NCBI GenBank assembly: GCA_963924555.1
Contig: OZ004583.1
Span: forward strand, 5,861,501-5,925,500
From: Crambe crambe
Taxonomy: Eukaryota; Porifera; Demospongiae; Poecilosclerida; Crambeidae
Length of the DNA stretch: 64,000 bases
Direction: 5' to 3'
Of the stretch, positions 9,976 to 23,400 are shown in pieces. The notes below the pieces were generated by a model, which was not told where the DNA came from, made no database searches, and saw only the letters and a list, made by a program, of their open reading frames with translations. Positions within the stretch are counted from its first letter, which is position 1, and every line of letters begins with the position of its first letter. The translations under genes and the position numbers were made by a program.

Positions 9976-10054
9976 AACGAATTTCCCGCGCGATCCAATT
10001 TCCCGCCAGGGTCAAAGGTTCGAATTTAAGGGCCTATGTTTGCGCATGCGCCAA
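9976..10054. promoter_or_regulatory. Promoter-like GC-rich patch
   Basis: Within 80 bp of AT-rich surroundings are two TTTCCCGC words (E2F-like), CCAAT, a DR1-like 'gggtcaaaggttcg' (nuclear-receptor half sites spaced by one base), and the palindrome 'tgcgcatgcgcc' (NRF1-like). The cluster suggests a CpG-type, possibly bidirectional promoter serving the zinc-finger ORF on the minus strand. Motif matches are by eye. Confidence 0.4.
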
Positions 10055-11448
10055 TTCTTGTAATGTTGGGAATGTGCTATAAGCTAGCCAAAGATTTCAG
10101 ATGAGTTCAATGTTCCATTTCCAAATGGAATCTCTTTCTTGCCTCCTCCCTGCATGATGTAATTTAGCTTGATAGCTAGTTGGGCGGGTAAATTATACCT
10201 CCTTCAATCTACGTAGCTAGCTAGCTATGAGTAGGTATTTGGGTATGGGAATCTTTACACCCTGGTTTTATAGCAGATGAAACTCAGGGAAACTGTAGCT
10301 AGCTATAAAGCTACCCAGGGCTGGATCCAGGGGTGGGGTTGAGGGGGTTGCAACCCCCCCCCCCCCCTTTTGTTCCCAAGTTAAGCCTGTAGATAAAATG
10401 CAATTTGACCATGCCTACTTGCTTAGCCGTATCTATTTTTCTTGTGTTTCTGCTCTAAAGTAGAGAGAAACATAATTATATGAACTAACTTAACTTTAGC
10501 CTTAGATGATGATGACTGTAGTAACCACATTAGTAAAGTTAGTTCATACAATAGCCTTAGATGATGATGACTGTAGTAACCACATTAGTATTGTCAAATA
10601 AGAACCGGTCTATGTATACATGACACATCCATTTTGGCTTGCACTTTCAAGGTCACACATGAACTTTTTTGAACTGTACACACAGCCATCCCTACTGGTC
10701 TATTTTATCTTTTTATAAAACAATATGCTGTCAAAATTCTTTTCATGTTCAAGATATGAACAACCCATTTCATGGCCATGCAAGATAGGCACATTTTGTG
10801 CTGTGTAGTCATACAATAGTTGATTTTTTCAGTAATGCAAACAACACAGAATTTGCTAGCTACAGTAGAACCTCCAATAAAAGATACTCGAAAAGAAGAT
10901 AACCTTCTTTCCCAATTTCCTAATAAAAAGAGAGTCCATGGGCCTAAAACTCCTGAGGTGTCCACAGCCATAGAGGTGAACTGCAGTAATTCTGTGTACT
11001 TCTCTTTGAGAGACTCAGCTATGGCAGCAACTTCACCAGGGCCAAGCACTGCCAGACTCCTGTAGCTATGAGGGGGCAAAGGTGTCTTTGCAAGCACTTA
11101 GCTATTTCCTCAAATCTGTTTCTCATATTCTCATCTGCAGTGGAACCTCCCATAATGGACACATAATTATGGGACCCAGCATGATTTTTTTTCGAGAGGT
11201 GGACCAGTTATTTGTATAGCTATGGTGTATTTGTGAGAGGTTGAGATGCTGGACAGGGGAGAAGGCCACCACCTACCTACCTACTGCAGCACATTTCAGT
11301 TAACTAGCTATAAACACTAGTATCATCAAATAATTATTATTAGTTAATAATTTAATTATAAAATAAAGATCATAATAAATAAAAACAACTAAATAAAAAT
11401 AACAACAATGAAAACATGTTCTTACATTGTCCATTTACATTGTCCATT
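10055..11448. other. Intergenic stretch with repeats
   Basis: Contains a C run (10359-10367 area), a 39-bp direct repeat at 10497-10535 and 10552-10590 ('tagccttagatgatgatgac' onward), and pieces of the 'cagtggaacctcc' element at 10863 and 11140. On the minus strand at 10930-11060 a frame reads EVAAIAESLKEKYTELLQ and AVDTSGVLGP, which may be the tail of a LINE ORF2; support is weak. Confidence 0.35.
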
Positions 11449-11462
11449 TCACCGGCCACCAG
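11449..11462 (-). CDS. Unit A exon 15 (tiny terminal exon, tentative)
   Basis: After the acceptor 'ttacatgtacag', CT GGT GGC CGG TGA completes the phase-1 codon and stops. The alternative is read-through of the preceding donor (AAAG gtaactag), giving GN then stop. Either way the Death domain is near the C-terminus. Confidence 0.35.
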
Positions 11463-14400
11463 CTGTACATGTAAAAGAATAAGATATAGCTACAGCTTGA
11501 GGCCCATAACATTATTAGTTTTAGTTCTTTAGGTACATCATTGTAATGATGTGGCGTGTAATTAACCAAGCTATATAATTTATTGGAATAGAATATGCAA
11601 TAGGAATTTACATCTGTTTCATTTACACAGTTAATAATGCACATGTAGTCCCTTGTATCTAGTTACCTTTGGGGTGATTTCTAGCGATTGTACGAGCAAG
11701 ATCATCATCTATACGTTGCACAGCATTTGCCAAAGTCCTCCAATTTGGTCTGCCAAATTTACGCACATTATAATTCTTCTTGAGCCAATCAGCTACAGCA
11801 TCATTAAGAGCCATTTCAACATTTCCCATACGGTTTGCTCTGAATCTTCCGATATTGCCAGGCTTGATCCCAAGTTTTTGTGCAAACACTTCCCACTGGC
11901 CAGCTAGGTCACCTACTTCATCCATTACATCTGCTATATCACTTCTTTCTGCATTATAAATATTACTTTTGACAGATATGTACAGTAATACATAGCTACA
12001 TTATTATTTCAAAAACAAACAAAACAACAACAAACAAAGACAACAATAAAAAAAACACCAACAAAAACTACACAGCTATTACATACTCACTTAATGTTCG
12101 AGTATCAATTTCTTTAACAACATCCTTCCAATCACGATCATCTGCAATAATTATTATTAAGGTGTCAGGGTGAACATAATTATGGAGACAGGCTGACATA
12201 AGAAACCACTTACCCTCTTCTTCTGAAGATTGTGCTTGGTCATCATCTAATAATGGGAACACAGTCAAAATAAGAATTTAGCCTAATTGTGGCCCCCTGC
12301 CCCTCCAGCGCACATGCACTTTATTAGAAGTTGATATACATTACTCCCTCTAGGCGATGAGCTTAGGGCAGAGCTATAATTAAGATGTTCAATTTGATTG
12401 GTCATAAGATTTGGTCAGTCATTTAGTATTCTGTAATACTTTAAAACTCTGAAATTTGGTTGGTCATTTCCAAGAAATGGTTGGAAAGCAGTTATTTTTA
12501 GCTTTGTTAGGGCATCTTTCTTTAGTGGGATGGAGTGCAGAATTAACCTCTGAATCAGACTGCTGACTATTGATAATAGCAGTTCTTCAATAGCACATAC
12601 AACTGTGACCCCATTATTATAATTACGGTTGAAGTCCTTGGATTACTGGACTGCAATCTGAAAGGTGAAATCATGGCTGTAAGCTATATTATTTAAAGAG
12701 ACATGGGGTAGGTGGGTCTATAGGTAAATCTCACATTAGGAAGAAGGGACAGTCCTTATTCATTACATCATGCAATAGTTATAATTACACTAGCTACTGA
12801 CATGCTCACCTTTCTTTGGTCTGAACCAGGATAAGCAATCCTCAGATAAAGCACAGCTCTTGTGCTTACTTTCACAGTACATGATGTAGTCGTCATCCTC
12901 GTAGTCTGGATCTTGGACTTTGTGGGTAGAGGAACATGAATCACACTTGATACAGAAGTAATGTTGGGTCTTCAGACTGTCGTAGTGCAGATCTTTTACT
13001 GAAGATTTGATACTTTTATCGACTATGTTGCGAATATCATTGCATAGATGGCTGATGTGAAGACGACGAGACTCGCAACGAGATGGATGCAAAACGATTT
13101 CTAGAAATGAAGACGAAAATTTGAAACTTACTCTGTCTTTAAAGCGACCAACACTGAAGGATACTTGGTCCCTGAAAATGGAGTCAGGAAGAAGTTCCCA
13201 CTTAAGCTTGCTCTGGACTGTTTTTGAAAGTAAGGTGTTTATTAAAACACCAAATATCCCCTTCGGGCAGTGATTGCATTTGAACCCAATGTAGAGTGCG
13301 GGGATCTTAGAAACTGGTTCAGGTCTTTGAGACGCCTGTACATGGTTAAGGACACATGGGATGAAATACTGGTCTTCTTCATTTTCCAATGAAGTGATTT
13401 GGGATATGATGCGGAGATGGACGAGTAATTTCAAGAATGAATTCGGATCGATGCCATCTTCTGCTGTTATCACTTGCTTGAAAATTGAAGCTGATATAAT
13501 GCCCCTATGCTTAAAATCTGAAAGTTCTTGTCGGTAAAGTCGCTTAGAGGAAAATGTCTCAACAATGAGGTCTGTGACCTTATTGAAAAGCACTTGAGGT
13601 TCTCGTATGACGATATCATCCAAGCCTTTTACAAGAAAATACTTGATCCTTCCAATTCGGGTATGAAGAAATCGCAATAGGTGCTTCACTTGGTCTTTAC
13701 TGATGTCATGCTGAGCAGCTAGAGACACACATTCATCAAAAGAAACAATGCTCTTCTTCAATTTTTCAAAATCAAGGCTGAACAACAAGTAGCTGATCGG
13801 ATAGTCAATGGCAAACTCATCTCGACCAATTACTATTTCACTGACTCGTGATCGGATGCATTCAAAGTCCTCTTCACTCTTGCTGTAATTATCAACAGTG
13901 AACATCAACCTGTTGGATTGCTGATCTGCATACTGAACCAAGTGCTGGTATCCATGCTTACAAACTAAATCGTTCAACTGTCGGTCAATCTCACTGATTT
14001 TCTCTTCAGCATTGGAATCAAGCAGATCCTTGTGTGTGCCTACTATGAAGACAAGAGGTTGGTGGGTCTTGACATCACTTTGGCCAGTTATATCCATGGC
14101 ATCGACACTAGCAAGGCACTGCAGCAGAGCATCCTCTGTGCTGATGGAAGATTCATATGAATTGATAACAGTTCTGTTTTTTTTTCGATATGATATCGTG
14201 AACTTGCTGCAGAGATCTTGATCGATGCGAAAGAGGAAGAAGAATATGGATGGTCCAGATATCAGGAGAGGCACCATCTCTTGGAACTCCACTTGACCAC
14301 CAGTATCAGTCAAGTAAATCGAAAAGGAGTTCTTTAAATACTTTTGAACTCTGTCGTAGCCATATTTACTTATTACCGATGAAATATTATGAATAAGTTT

Positions 14401-17400
14401 TGGTGGAGGCAAGAGTTGTCTCCTGGAGAGATCAGCTTTATCACTTGTTAGCATTTCTAAAGTGACAGAGTCACTGGTTTGACATGGAGTCGTAAAATGC
14501 GATACATGTGGAGATGTTACTGGTTGAAGTGGAACAGTGGATGGTGCAGGAGGAGGCACTGTTCTGGGTGTCATTGTTTTGGGTGTGATGGTTATGCTTT
14601 CCTTGTTCATTTGCCTCACAACAGACACCTCAAACTCGGCTTCGGACCACTCCCCAGCCTTTAGTAGAACTGTAACTGATGCATGTGTGGCAGAAGAATC
14701 TTCTATTCCAACGTCCACTATAATAACAGGCTCACAGACACCAGTGGAGGGAGAGAAGTCCTTTGGGACCTTGCGAACAAGGCGAGTGATTAACGAACTT
14801 TTTCCAGAACCAGGGGACCCTAGAAAGATAGAATGGACTAATTTTCGTTCTATGTCTCCAGATTTGTTGATGGCTTCTTGTACCACATTAAGAAATTCCT
14901 TTTCATCTTGATCAGAATCTACAAGTATAGCAAGAAACCATATCATTCATAATTATTGAGAAAAAACAACAACAAAGAAACAAAACAAAACAACAAACAA
15001 AAAACAAGAAGATGCACGTTAGAAAGCCATTCTCCAAATGCAGCAACAGCATGGAGAGATCATATTAGCTATGACACAGTGAGTCTACAGAATCTGATCT
15101 TTTTATTATCTTCTTCAAAGTTAAGGGGGGGGGGCCTATACCATTTTTAGGTGATCGGACATTTTGGTTCATAGCTCCTTCATACTACCCGCCATGACCT
15201 TGAAAATAGGCTCAAAAGAAAGCTTATTTCATACGCTTTCCAATGAGTATATTTTATACTACCATAGGACCCAACCATATAAGGTTACTGCTGATTAATC
15301 GATCAGCTCTCACTACATAGGCAGCAGGAGCCTAGATTAGTTGTGTGCTGGAATGTCGGCCGGCCTGGTGTATGCAGTAATAATTTTTATCGCTAGCTGA
15401 TTAGTGATTGGGTAAAGTGGGGTTCCACTTGAACCCCTACTTGGCCCGACATGTCACACCAAGAGTTAGGCATCTCTTGGTGGATGAGAAAGTTGGGAGG
15501 AGGGAGGGGAGAAAAGAATATCTTTCCCTGATGGGTCTGGCTATCTAGCTGAGGCTGACTGCTGGATGACCACGTGTCGCTAGTATATAAACCATGGAGC
15601 ATGCAGGATATCCTGCAGGTAGCCCCGCCTATCAATTAACTCCATTTGCTTAACTTTCATTTAAGTCAGACATGACCACGAAACAAGTTCACCACATATT
15701 TGTGGTGGACCTTTGATATTCATTTTATAGGCCTAGCTGCAGTACATGAACTTTTGAACTGAAACCCCCAAAAGAAAGAAAGAAAAAAAGTAAAACATTC
15801 ACGTACTGTAGCTAGGCCCATGGAAGCTATAAAATGAATATCAAAGGTCCACCACCTGCTAGCAAACTTTTATCTGATGAATTATGTTCTTCAGGGTCAA
15901 CAGTCTTTCTTCTTTTTTTCTGGTGACTTGATTTCAGGCTTCTTGATTGCAAGCAGCTTCTCCCACCTGAAAGTGAGCTGACATGGCAATTCTAATCCTC
16001 TAATTCTGCTCAAAAAAGTAAGGAAACAAGAAGGATGGAAATGGGATCAATCTTTGTTCTGTATATCCAGCCAACAATCCCTACATATACGTACATTACT
16101 ACACTATAATCTGAAGCTACCCGACATATATGTAGGGATTGTTAGCTGGATATACAGAACAAAGATTGATCCCATTTCCATCCTTCTTGTTTCCTTACTT
16201 TTTTGAGCAGTGGTCATCCCTACATCTTTTTTTCATTTCACGAAATGCTTTTTCCCTTACTTGTTCATATAATTACATGCTTCAAATAGTGAGGAGAATT
16301 ATATGAATTCCTCCAATGACAGTATTTAATTTGACAGTATCCGAAAGTGCGCAAAATAGTCATGCATGCCAGCTGCTAGATTTAGCATGACCATGAGTTC
16401 TCCAGTTGTGTGAGGAGCCATCATGTCTACAAAAGCGTATGGACTCCAATTCTTGGGAGTGCAAGAAGAGAGATTGATGTTGACAGCGATCCTTAATTAT
16501 GCTGTGAAGAATTTCAGCCGCTTGTTCTCTCTTTCGTATTAGCGATGGATGGCTCGTTCGTTCGTTGCACTATCACAAGCACTTTATCAATGAGGGTTAA
16601 TGGTACTCTATTAACCCAGGTTAATAGGCATGTGGGATGAGCATGTGCACAACTGGGAAGGCTCATGGTTGTGCAATAGGAGTGATACTCAAGCAGTGGT
16701 CAGACTGAGAAGCAGAAGGCAAGTGTAGGATAGCAGAGCCGAAAAATTCACCCACCCGCCCACTTCCTGTGTACCCTAACAAGGCTCGGGTCTTGTTAGG
16801 ACCAAGTGCTGGGCACAGCATGGGTATTCACCACCCAACATGTCTCATCCAAGGTGAACTTAAGTAGCATAAAACAGGACGGGGTGGGGCATGACCAAAT
16901 AATTATAGCAACCACATCAGTTGCTAAGGGGACAGGGACATTGAGCCCCGTGCCCAGCACAGGTCCCAATCCATATAATTAGATTAGAAAAATGGTATAC
17001 TATATCGTAGGCAAGTAACATGATATATTTTATAAAATCATACACCCTCATCTGGATGTTTTGAAGGAGACGTAGACCATGTTCTACATTGAAATTATAA
17101 GAACAGTAAACTTGCTTCATGACAAGTTCAGATTTGTACCCTTGAGCCTGGTATCCAAGCAATAGAAATGCAAACATTTTCTCCCAATAAGTTGAAGTTG
17201 ATTAGTGTGTTGACCTGCTTTGAAACATTAGTTAGCTTGTCCTTTAATCAACACTCTATCAGCTGTGTGGGTAGCATGATGCTTTCTTGATTTTTGACTT
17301 GTAGATTTAGAAATAAATGCTTTGTTCAAGAGTTACAGTACCTTATGCTTACCTCAAAGACTGCTGCGATAAATTAAGGAAGGGAAATCTGTGTGTAACT

Positions 17401-20400
17401 ACTAATGAAGTAAGCCAGTAGACTTCTAACTGACATGAGAGTGTGGCAAAGCTAAGAAGCAACTGTCTATACAGTGGCATAGGAAGACGATTTAGAGACC
17501 CCCAGGAAAGTTTAGGATTTTAGGACCTTTCAGATTTAACCTGATTTTAGTCATAAGAAGTGAAAATATGAAGAAGATGTAAATTAAGCTCTCAAATTAC
17601 CAAGTTGGACAGGCCCTTATGGGGTAGTAACTTGTTACCACATACACAATATTCACATACCATACAGCAGGATAATTTTGGTGGGGATAAAAATTCGGTA
17701 ATTTCGTATCTATCGAAATTTTTTCTATTTCCCACCGTTTAGATGTTCGTACATTCAACCATGGCACTATACGTAGAGCTAGCTAGATTCCATCAATTAA
17801 GAAGTTGCCACGATCATGAAGAGGGCTATACCTGAAGAAATGAAGGCCAAAAATTAGTGTGTAAGCCAAGTGAAAAAGAAAATTCAGCAGCTGTGAAGCG
17901 AATTCCGTAGATATTGTTGTACCGTACCAAATAAAAGACTACCATAATTCTTCATCTGTATTTATCCTTTGATGATTAACGAAATATTTTATCTCCGAAA
18001 ATAACCCGCTGTACGGTACAAAATTCATAAAACTTTCTGTACATAATATGCACAGTATGTGAAACGTAATGAAACCATGCATGACTGTAATAGCAGCAAC
18101 ATTACCCCTTTAAGTTTCAATGCTAATAGGCAGTTATTGGTGTGTGTAAGTCTCACCTTGTACATACTTGGTGGTCACATCCTCAGCAAGTGCATCATAA
18201 TCTGCATACCTGAGTGCACTGGCCAATCTCACCCAATCAATAGCAGGGTTAAGACGCACCATGATCTCAGCTAAGGCTTGCTTTGGTGTAGTACTCTCAC
18301 TGGACTTGATTCTTTCCATTAGCGATATAGATAGATATCGTGCCACTTCCTCCCAATCGTCCACTTCCTCCAACACCTTGTTTATTCTCTCAATGCTGAA
18401 GTTGGAATCTGTCAATGATGAAATGAAGATGTACAGGTATAATTATTCCAACATGATTACTCAAAAACTAAGTGACTATCCCATGCATTGTAGAATGAGA
18501 ATTAGAATAGTATTGTGCACATAGCTACACATCATACATGAGTCAATAAATTTCCCCTACAGCATGTGCACACCTGTACTGATCATTCTGGCTATAGCTG
18601 TAATGGATCACTAAAAACAACTAACTCACCTCTAGTACAATAATCACAAGCTTTAATGGCCACATCTATTTCCTTGATCTCAACTACATCTCCATAGAGA
18701 GCAATCGCCTTCCAAGTAGGCTGATCTGGATGGCTATTGATGTAACACATGGCAGCTACTTTCACTTGCTGCTCCTCACTGGGTATACAGGACTCAATAC
18801 GCTCCATTAGATAGTAGAATGGTTGGTTGTTATTGGAATCTTCCACATTGTATATAATGTGCAATGGTGACTCCTCTGCACTCATCAGTACAGTCGTCAG
18901 GTTCTCAACTGTCATTGTGGGGTCTGCAGGGGAAACTTGATTACAGCTAGAACTGAATGGAAATAATGACCTATGACACAATAGCTACTTTAATCACTTA
19001 AAGGGAATTGTCTATGGAAGGGATAGTTTGTGTCATGAAACCATAGAGTCATTTTGGATTCCACTGTATCCCATATGAACCATACACTGCAATTTAGTTG
19101 CTATGGCATGTACACATGCTATTGAGATCTTACAACTCTAACAAAGCATGGAAAGGGTTTTAATAGAGGGTACAAAGTTGAATTCAAGCGATCCATATAC
19201 ACTGTTTGAGAATAAGTGTGTTCTAATTGTATTGCAGCCATACAGCTAGCTGATGGGATGTAATAGTTGACAGAGTCAGTCACTATGAAATGGAAACAAG
19301 TTCCATCAGTTTACACTCAACACTTAATACAGTTCTTAAAATAGTCCAGCTATATGTACTATAATGGGAGGGGTTAAGTGAGAATCTGAGAATACAATCA
19401 TCTAATGTATCAATCTGGCTGAGCCAATTACAAAAACTCTGAGGAGTATGCCATGGGTAGAATCTTAATAAAGATATTAGCTAGCACACAGTCAGTCAAT
19501 TAGTCTAAAGTTAGGAGGAGAGGTATGTGTGTGATGGAATAGGGGATTTCCCCTAAATTACCTGTCACTAGCTCTGCAAAGTTTCTGATGCTGTCAGCAT
19601 ACTTGCAATGCCCATGTATATCCATTCTGCTTATGAGTTGTCTCCATGTAGTGATAGCTTCAGCAGTCAGGAATTCGTCCAAAGAGTAGTAGTAGTTTTC
19701 ATCATCCTCCAGGAGTACATATTTCTGCACATTCCCAACAGAGAAATCTGATCCTAAAAGAGAATAATAATATTACTTAGTCGGGATTCTAAGCATGCAA
19801 TGTACGTATGCAGGGCCTAACTTTTTAAAACTCCAGGAACTATAATTCTAAGTGTCAGTTCTGATATTAGATAAGTATGAATGCTATTAATGCTACTATT
19901 ATTATGCATATGAGAAATTTTATAGGAATCCCATTCCTTAGGTTATATAGGCTAATGAGATTCTAGTGGCCACATGGTCATACCAAAAAGTTAAGTCCTG
20001 ATATAGTCCAATTAGATTTCACTTGGTAAGTCAAAAGACAACTCAAGAGTTTCTAAACCATGATTCCTGGATCCTATATGGATCATGTCAATACTACTAG
20101 AATTTCTTACACTGTTAGCTTACAAAGTATCAACAAGAAATGTATCTCTCACCATTAGGAAGGTACTTTGATGCCTGTTCAGCTGCAATCTCCTCCCCAC
20201 AGTGAGACAGTGCTGTCACCACATTCCCCCAGGTCACATAGGGGCACACATGGACTAGGTGATGAACGAGGGCTCCTTTCTGATCGTGAGTAGACTTGAT
20301 CTGTGATATAGTATGGTCATCGATCCCCATGTACTTTGATATGGTCTCCCAGTCCTCCACCTCCTTTAATATCTCACTTAACAACTCAGCAGTAAATGTT

Positions 20401-23400
20401 GGATCTGCTAAGAGGAAAAGTAGTCTCAAGTGTATGCCCAGGAACAGTGATGACTACGTATGTCGTACTCATCACTTTATTTATATGTATCATATAGCAC
20501 TAAATTTTCATGGTTTTGCAATAGAAGTGTGAACCTCTAATTATTTTGCAATACCACCAAATCTGCAAAAAAATTACCCCATGAAAAATTTCTGCAATAT
20601 GGTAGCTTACTGTCCCCTGACCTTTTGAGAAGTTAGTCATGGCACTCTCAGCAGCCTTCATCTCTCCAACTTCATAGAGCAGTAGGGATAATAACTTCCA
20701 AGAGGGACAACCATGACTGGTTATGTAAAGAGAGGCAGCAGCTCGTATCTTCTCCTCTCCACTTAGGGATGAGATGCGGGAGCAAACTAACCAAGGACAG
20801 CCACCAATAGAATACTCCTGATTCTTCAGCACTGATGACACATCTCCCTCTATCTGCATGAGTACTGCTGCTACATTCTCTACACTCAAGGTGGATTCTA
20901 CAGGAGTAAACACAGCATGTTGCATGACATGGATCATAAAGTACAACCATGCAGGTTAGGTGCTATTCAGATGGCTGCATGTATGAATGAATCACACTCA
21001 TCAAGACTTAGTGAAGTCTGCATATGCTCATCCAGTCATCCTTGTATGTCTCATGCAAACATTTCTCATAAGATAATGCATGGAGGTAAAGTATAGAGCT
21101 CATAAAGTTCATTTTGTGTAGCATTTTATTTTTAAGGAGCAAAACTTTTTTAAAACAAATACTCAAATCTTCCTACCAGTGCCACCTGGCTGGATACTGA
21201 TACTAATTGTCAGTACTGAATCTGCAGTTGATTAATCTTGTCACTGTTAATTAATCAGCCTTGCCATTTTCATTCTGGGTGCACATTATTTAGAGTACTG
21301 TGCAGCAATTAGCTGGATTGATATTTGATACAAATCTGGCAGGCATAGAGGCTGAGTTTTAAGTATGGTGAGCATAAATTGACTATAGTCAGAGCGGCAA
21401 GAAAACCAGAACACACAAACACATATGTATGAATATAGCCTGCTGCATAAGGGGTAGGTGCCAAGATTTGTTAAAATACTAGATGGTCAATCTGCAAAAG
21501 TTGTACAGTGGAACCTCCAATAAAGGACCCTCCAAGAAAAGGACAACCTCCCAACAAAGGATGCTCTTTTGGGCCCCTTTCCCATAGCATTAGTACATTT
21601 TTAACCTCCGAGAAAAGGATGCAAAAACAAAGTGGCTGATCCCAAAGTGTCCTTTACTCGGAGGTTCCACTGTAATGAAAATTGAGCTCCTCCATTATAA
21701 ATTACTATGTAGTATCTATAGGTGGGCATTAATATAAGGGGCAAAATAAAGTTATCTTGGCAATGGACTCTTCCAGATGATCATCACCCTGACATACTTT
21801 AAACAATGTTCAAACTTATGCAACTTTCTCAGGACTTCAAGCTAAAGTCAGGTCACACACATCAGGTCACACACAGAGAGACCTGAACTCTGAGCTATAA
21901 TAATATCAGCTAACAATACAGTCATGCATGATGATCATACCTTGTGGTGGCTCAGCAAACTTTCTGATGTTATCAGCAACAATCTGTGGTCCTTTATATG
22001 AAATGTAGACTTCCATCTCATCAAGGGCCCAAATAAGTCTCCTCCATGAAGGAAGTACTCCCTTTCCTGCTAGCCAGGCTCTGAGAACCAATTCAACACT
22101 AGATGCAGGAGCATCTTCCACTGCTAATCGTTCTTCCAATGATGCTGTATCTATCTCCAGTATTTGTGGGATGTACTTGGTGATGTTAGGTAGAGTCAAC
22201 TGTGGGACTGCATGGGAACACAAAATAGTAGAACACATGATCACTACATGTGCCAGTCAGAACATAATACCAGACAGTTCACCATTGCAGTGCATACCAT
22301 GGTTAGTACATCACTGCTCACTAAACATAGGGATAGTACATTACTACACACTGTACTTCACTCCACACCATATAGGAATAGTACTTCAGGATTTTATGTG
22401 GGGGGAGGAATTATAGGGAGGTTTGTGAGGTTATAGGGGGGCAGGAAGTCTTGATGTCACTATTATTTTAGACCTTGGTTACATGTGATTTGTGTATGTA
22501 ATATTAGCAAGTTTAACTTTGATGTGTGTACACTGAAAGTATGTGCAACACATTTACATAGTTCTCTTGATACACACCCCTAAGGAAGATATGGGATCAT
22601 AACTGCATGACAAGGAGATGCTGAAGAACCTGAACACTTTAGCTAATATCAGTCTTCTATTGTTGTTGGAATAGAAAGACAGACCACAGATGAAGATAGA
22701 GAAAACTCATTTACTGAGAGAAAAAATCTTGATTGAACTTATTAATGAAAATAGCTAGTGATAGAACTAACAGATAATGATTTAGAATAAGATGTATGGA
22801 TGTATGGAATAAAAGGAAGACTAGTTGTGTGATTCTACAAGGGGACAACTGAGGGGAGAAACCCTCTTGAAAGAAACCCAGATCACTACACACCATATAG
22901 GGATAGTACATCACTGCACACCATATAGGGATAGTACATCACTGCACACCATATAGGGATAGTACACCATATAGGGAGACTCTCAGCTCTTCCAATTATG
23001 AGCATTTCAGGTGACTCTTAAATAACAAAGCTTTATAACTTTTAGGGAAGTCATGAACATAATTGGTAAAATACTTCAAAAAAATTAAGTGATAATTTTA
23101 TCAACCACTTACTTTGATCAGGATGGACTGGTGTCACCACTTGGAACACAGGACGAGGAGGAGGAGGAGAAGGAGGAGGAGAAGTAGGAGATTGAGGCTG
23201 AGGAGGAGGAGGAGGAGGAGGAAGAGTGGAAGTACGGGAGGTCTCAGGTGTCATATTTAGATGGGGTGTGGTTAGTGGAGTGATGTTTGGTGATGGTGAC
23301 ATCAGTGATGGAGTGACTGGAGGTCTTGGGACTGATAAAACCTACAAATAATTATGGTAAAACAGAAACTTGAATCTTCCTACTTGAATGAGGTAACTAT

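Larger units (their letters stand above)
14919..18156 (-). other. Intron 10 of unit A
   Basis: A 3.2-kb intron with a G run (15125-15132), MITEs at 15702-15855 and 16006-16210, and a segment from about 16500 to 18100 that recurs, rearranged, at 45400-48250. No additional exon of the family was found. Confidence 0.5.

Noticed and set aside
10705..11097. 130-codon minus-strand ORF
   Set aside because: Partly made of the 'cagtggaacctcc' repeat; the LINE-like words (LKEKYTELLQ, DTSGVLGP) are too few for a gene call. Mentioned only in the intergenic note.
14537..14911. 124-codon plus-strand ORF, repeated at 32544 and 43055
   Set aside because: Exact shadow of the Roc-COR exon on the other strand; conserved only because the coding strand is.
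16917..17177. 86-codon ORF, with a relative at 47370-47825
   Set aside because: Located in duplicated introns, not conserved in frame between copies, no splice sites in the family phase.
22171..22436. Plus-strand ORFs near the minisatellite, also at 52341-52565
   Set aside because: Conserved between units only because the entire segment is duplicated; antisense to a death exon and intron.
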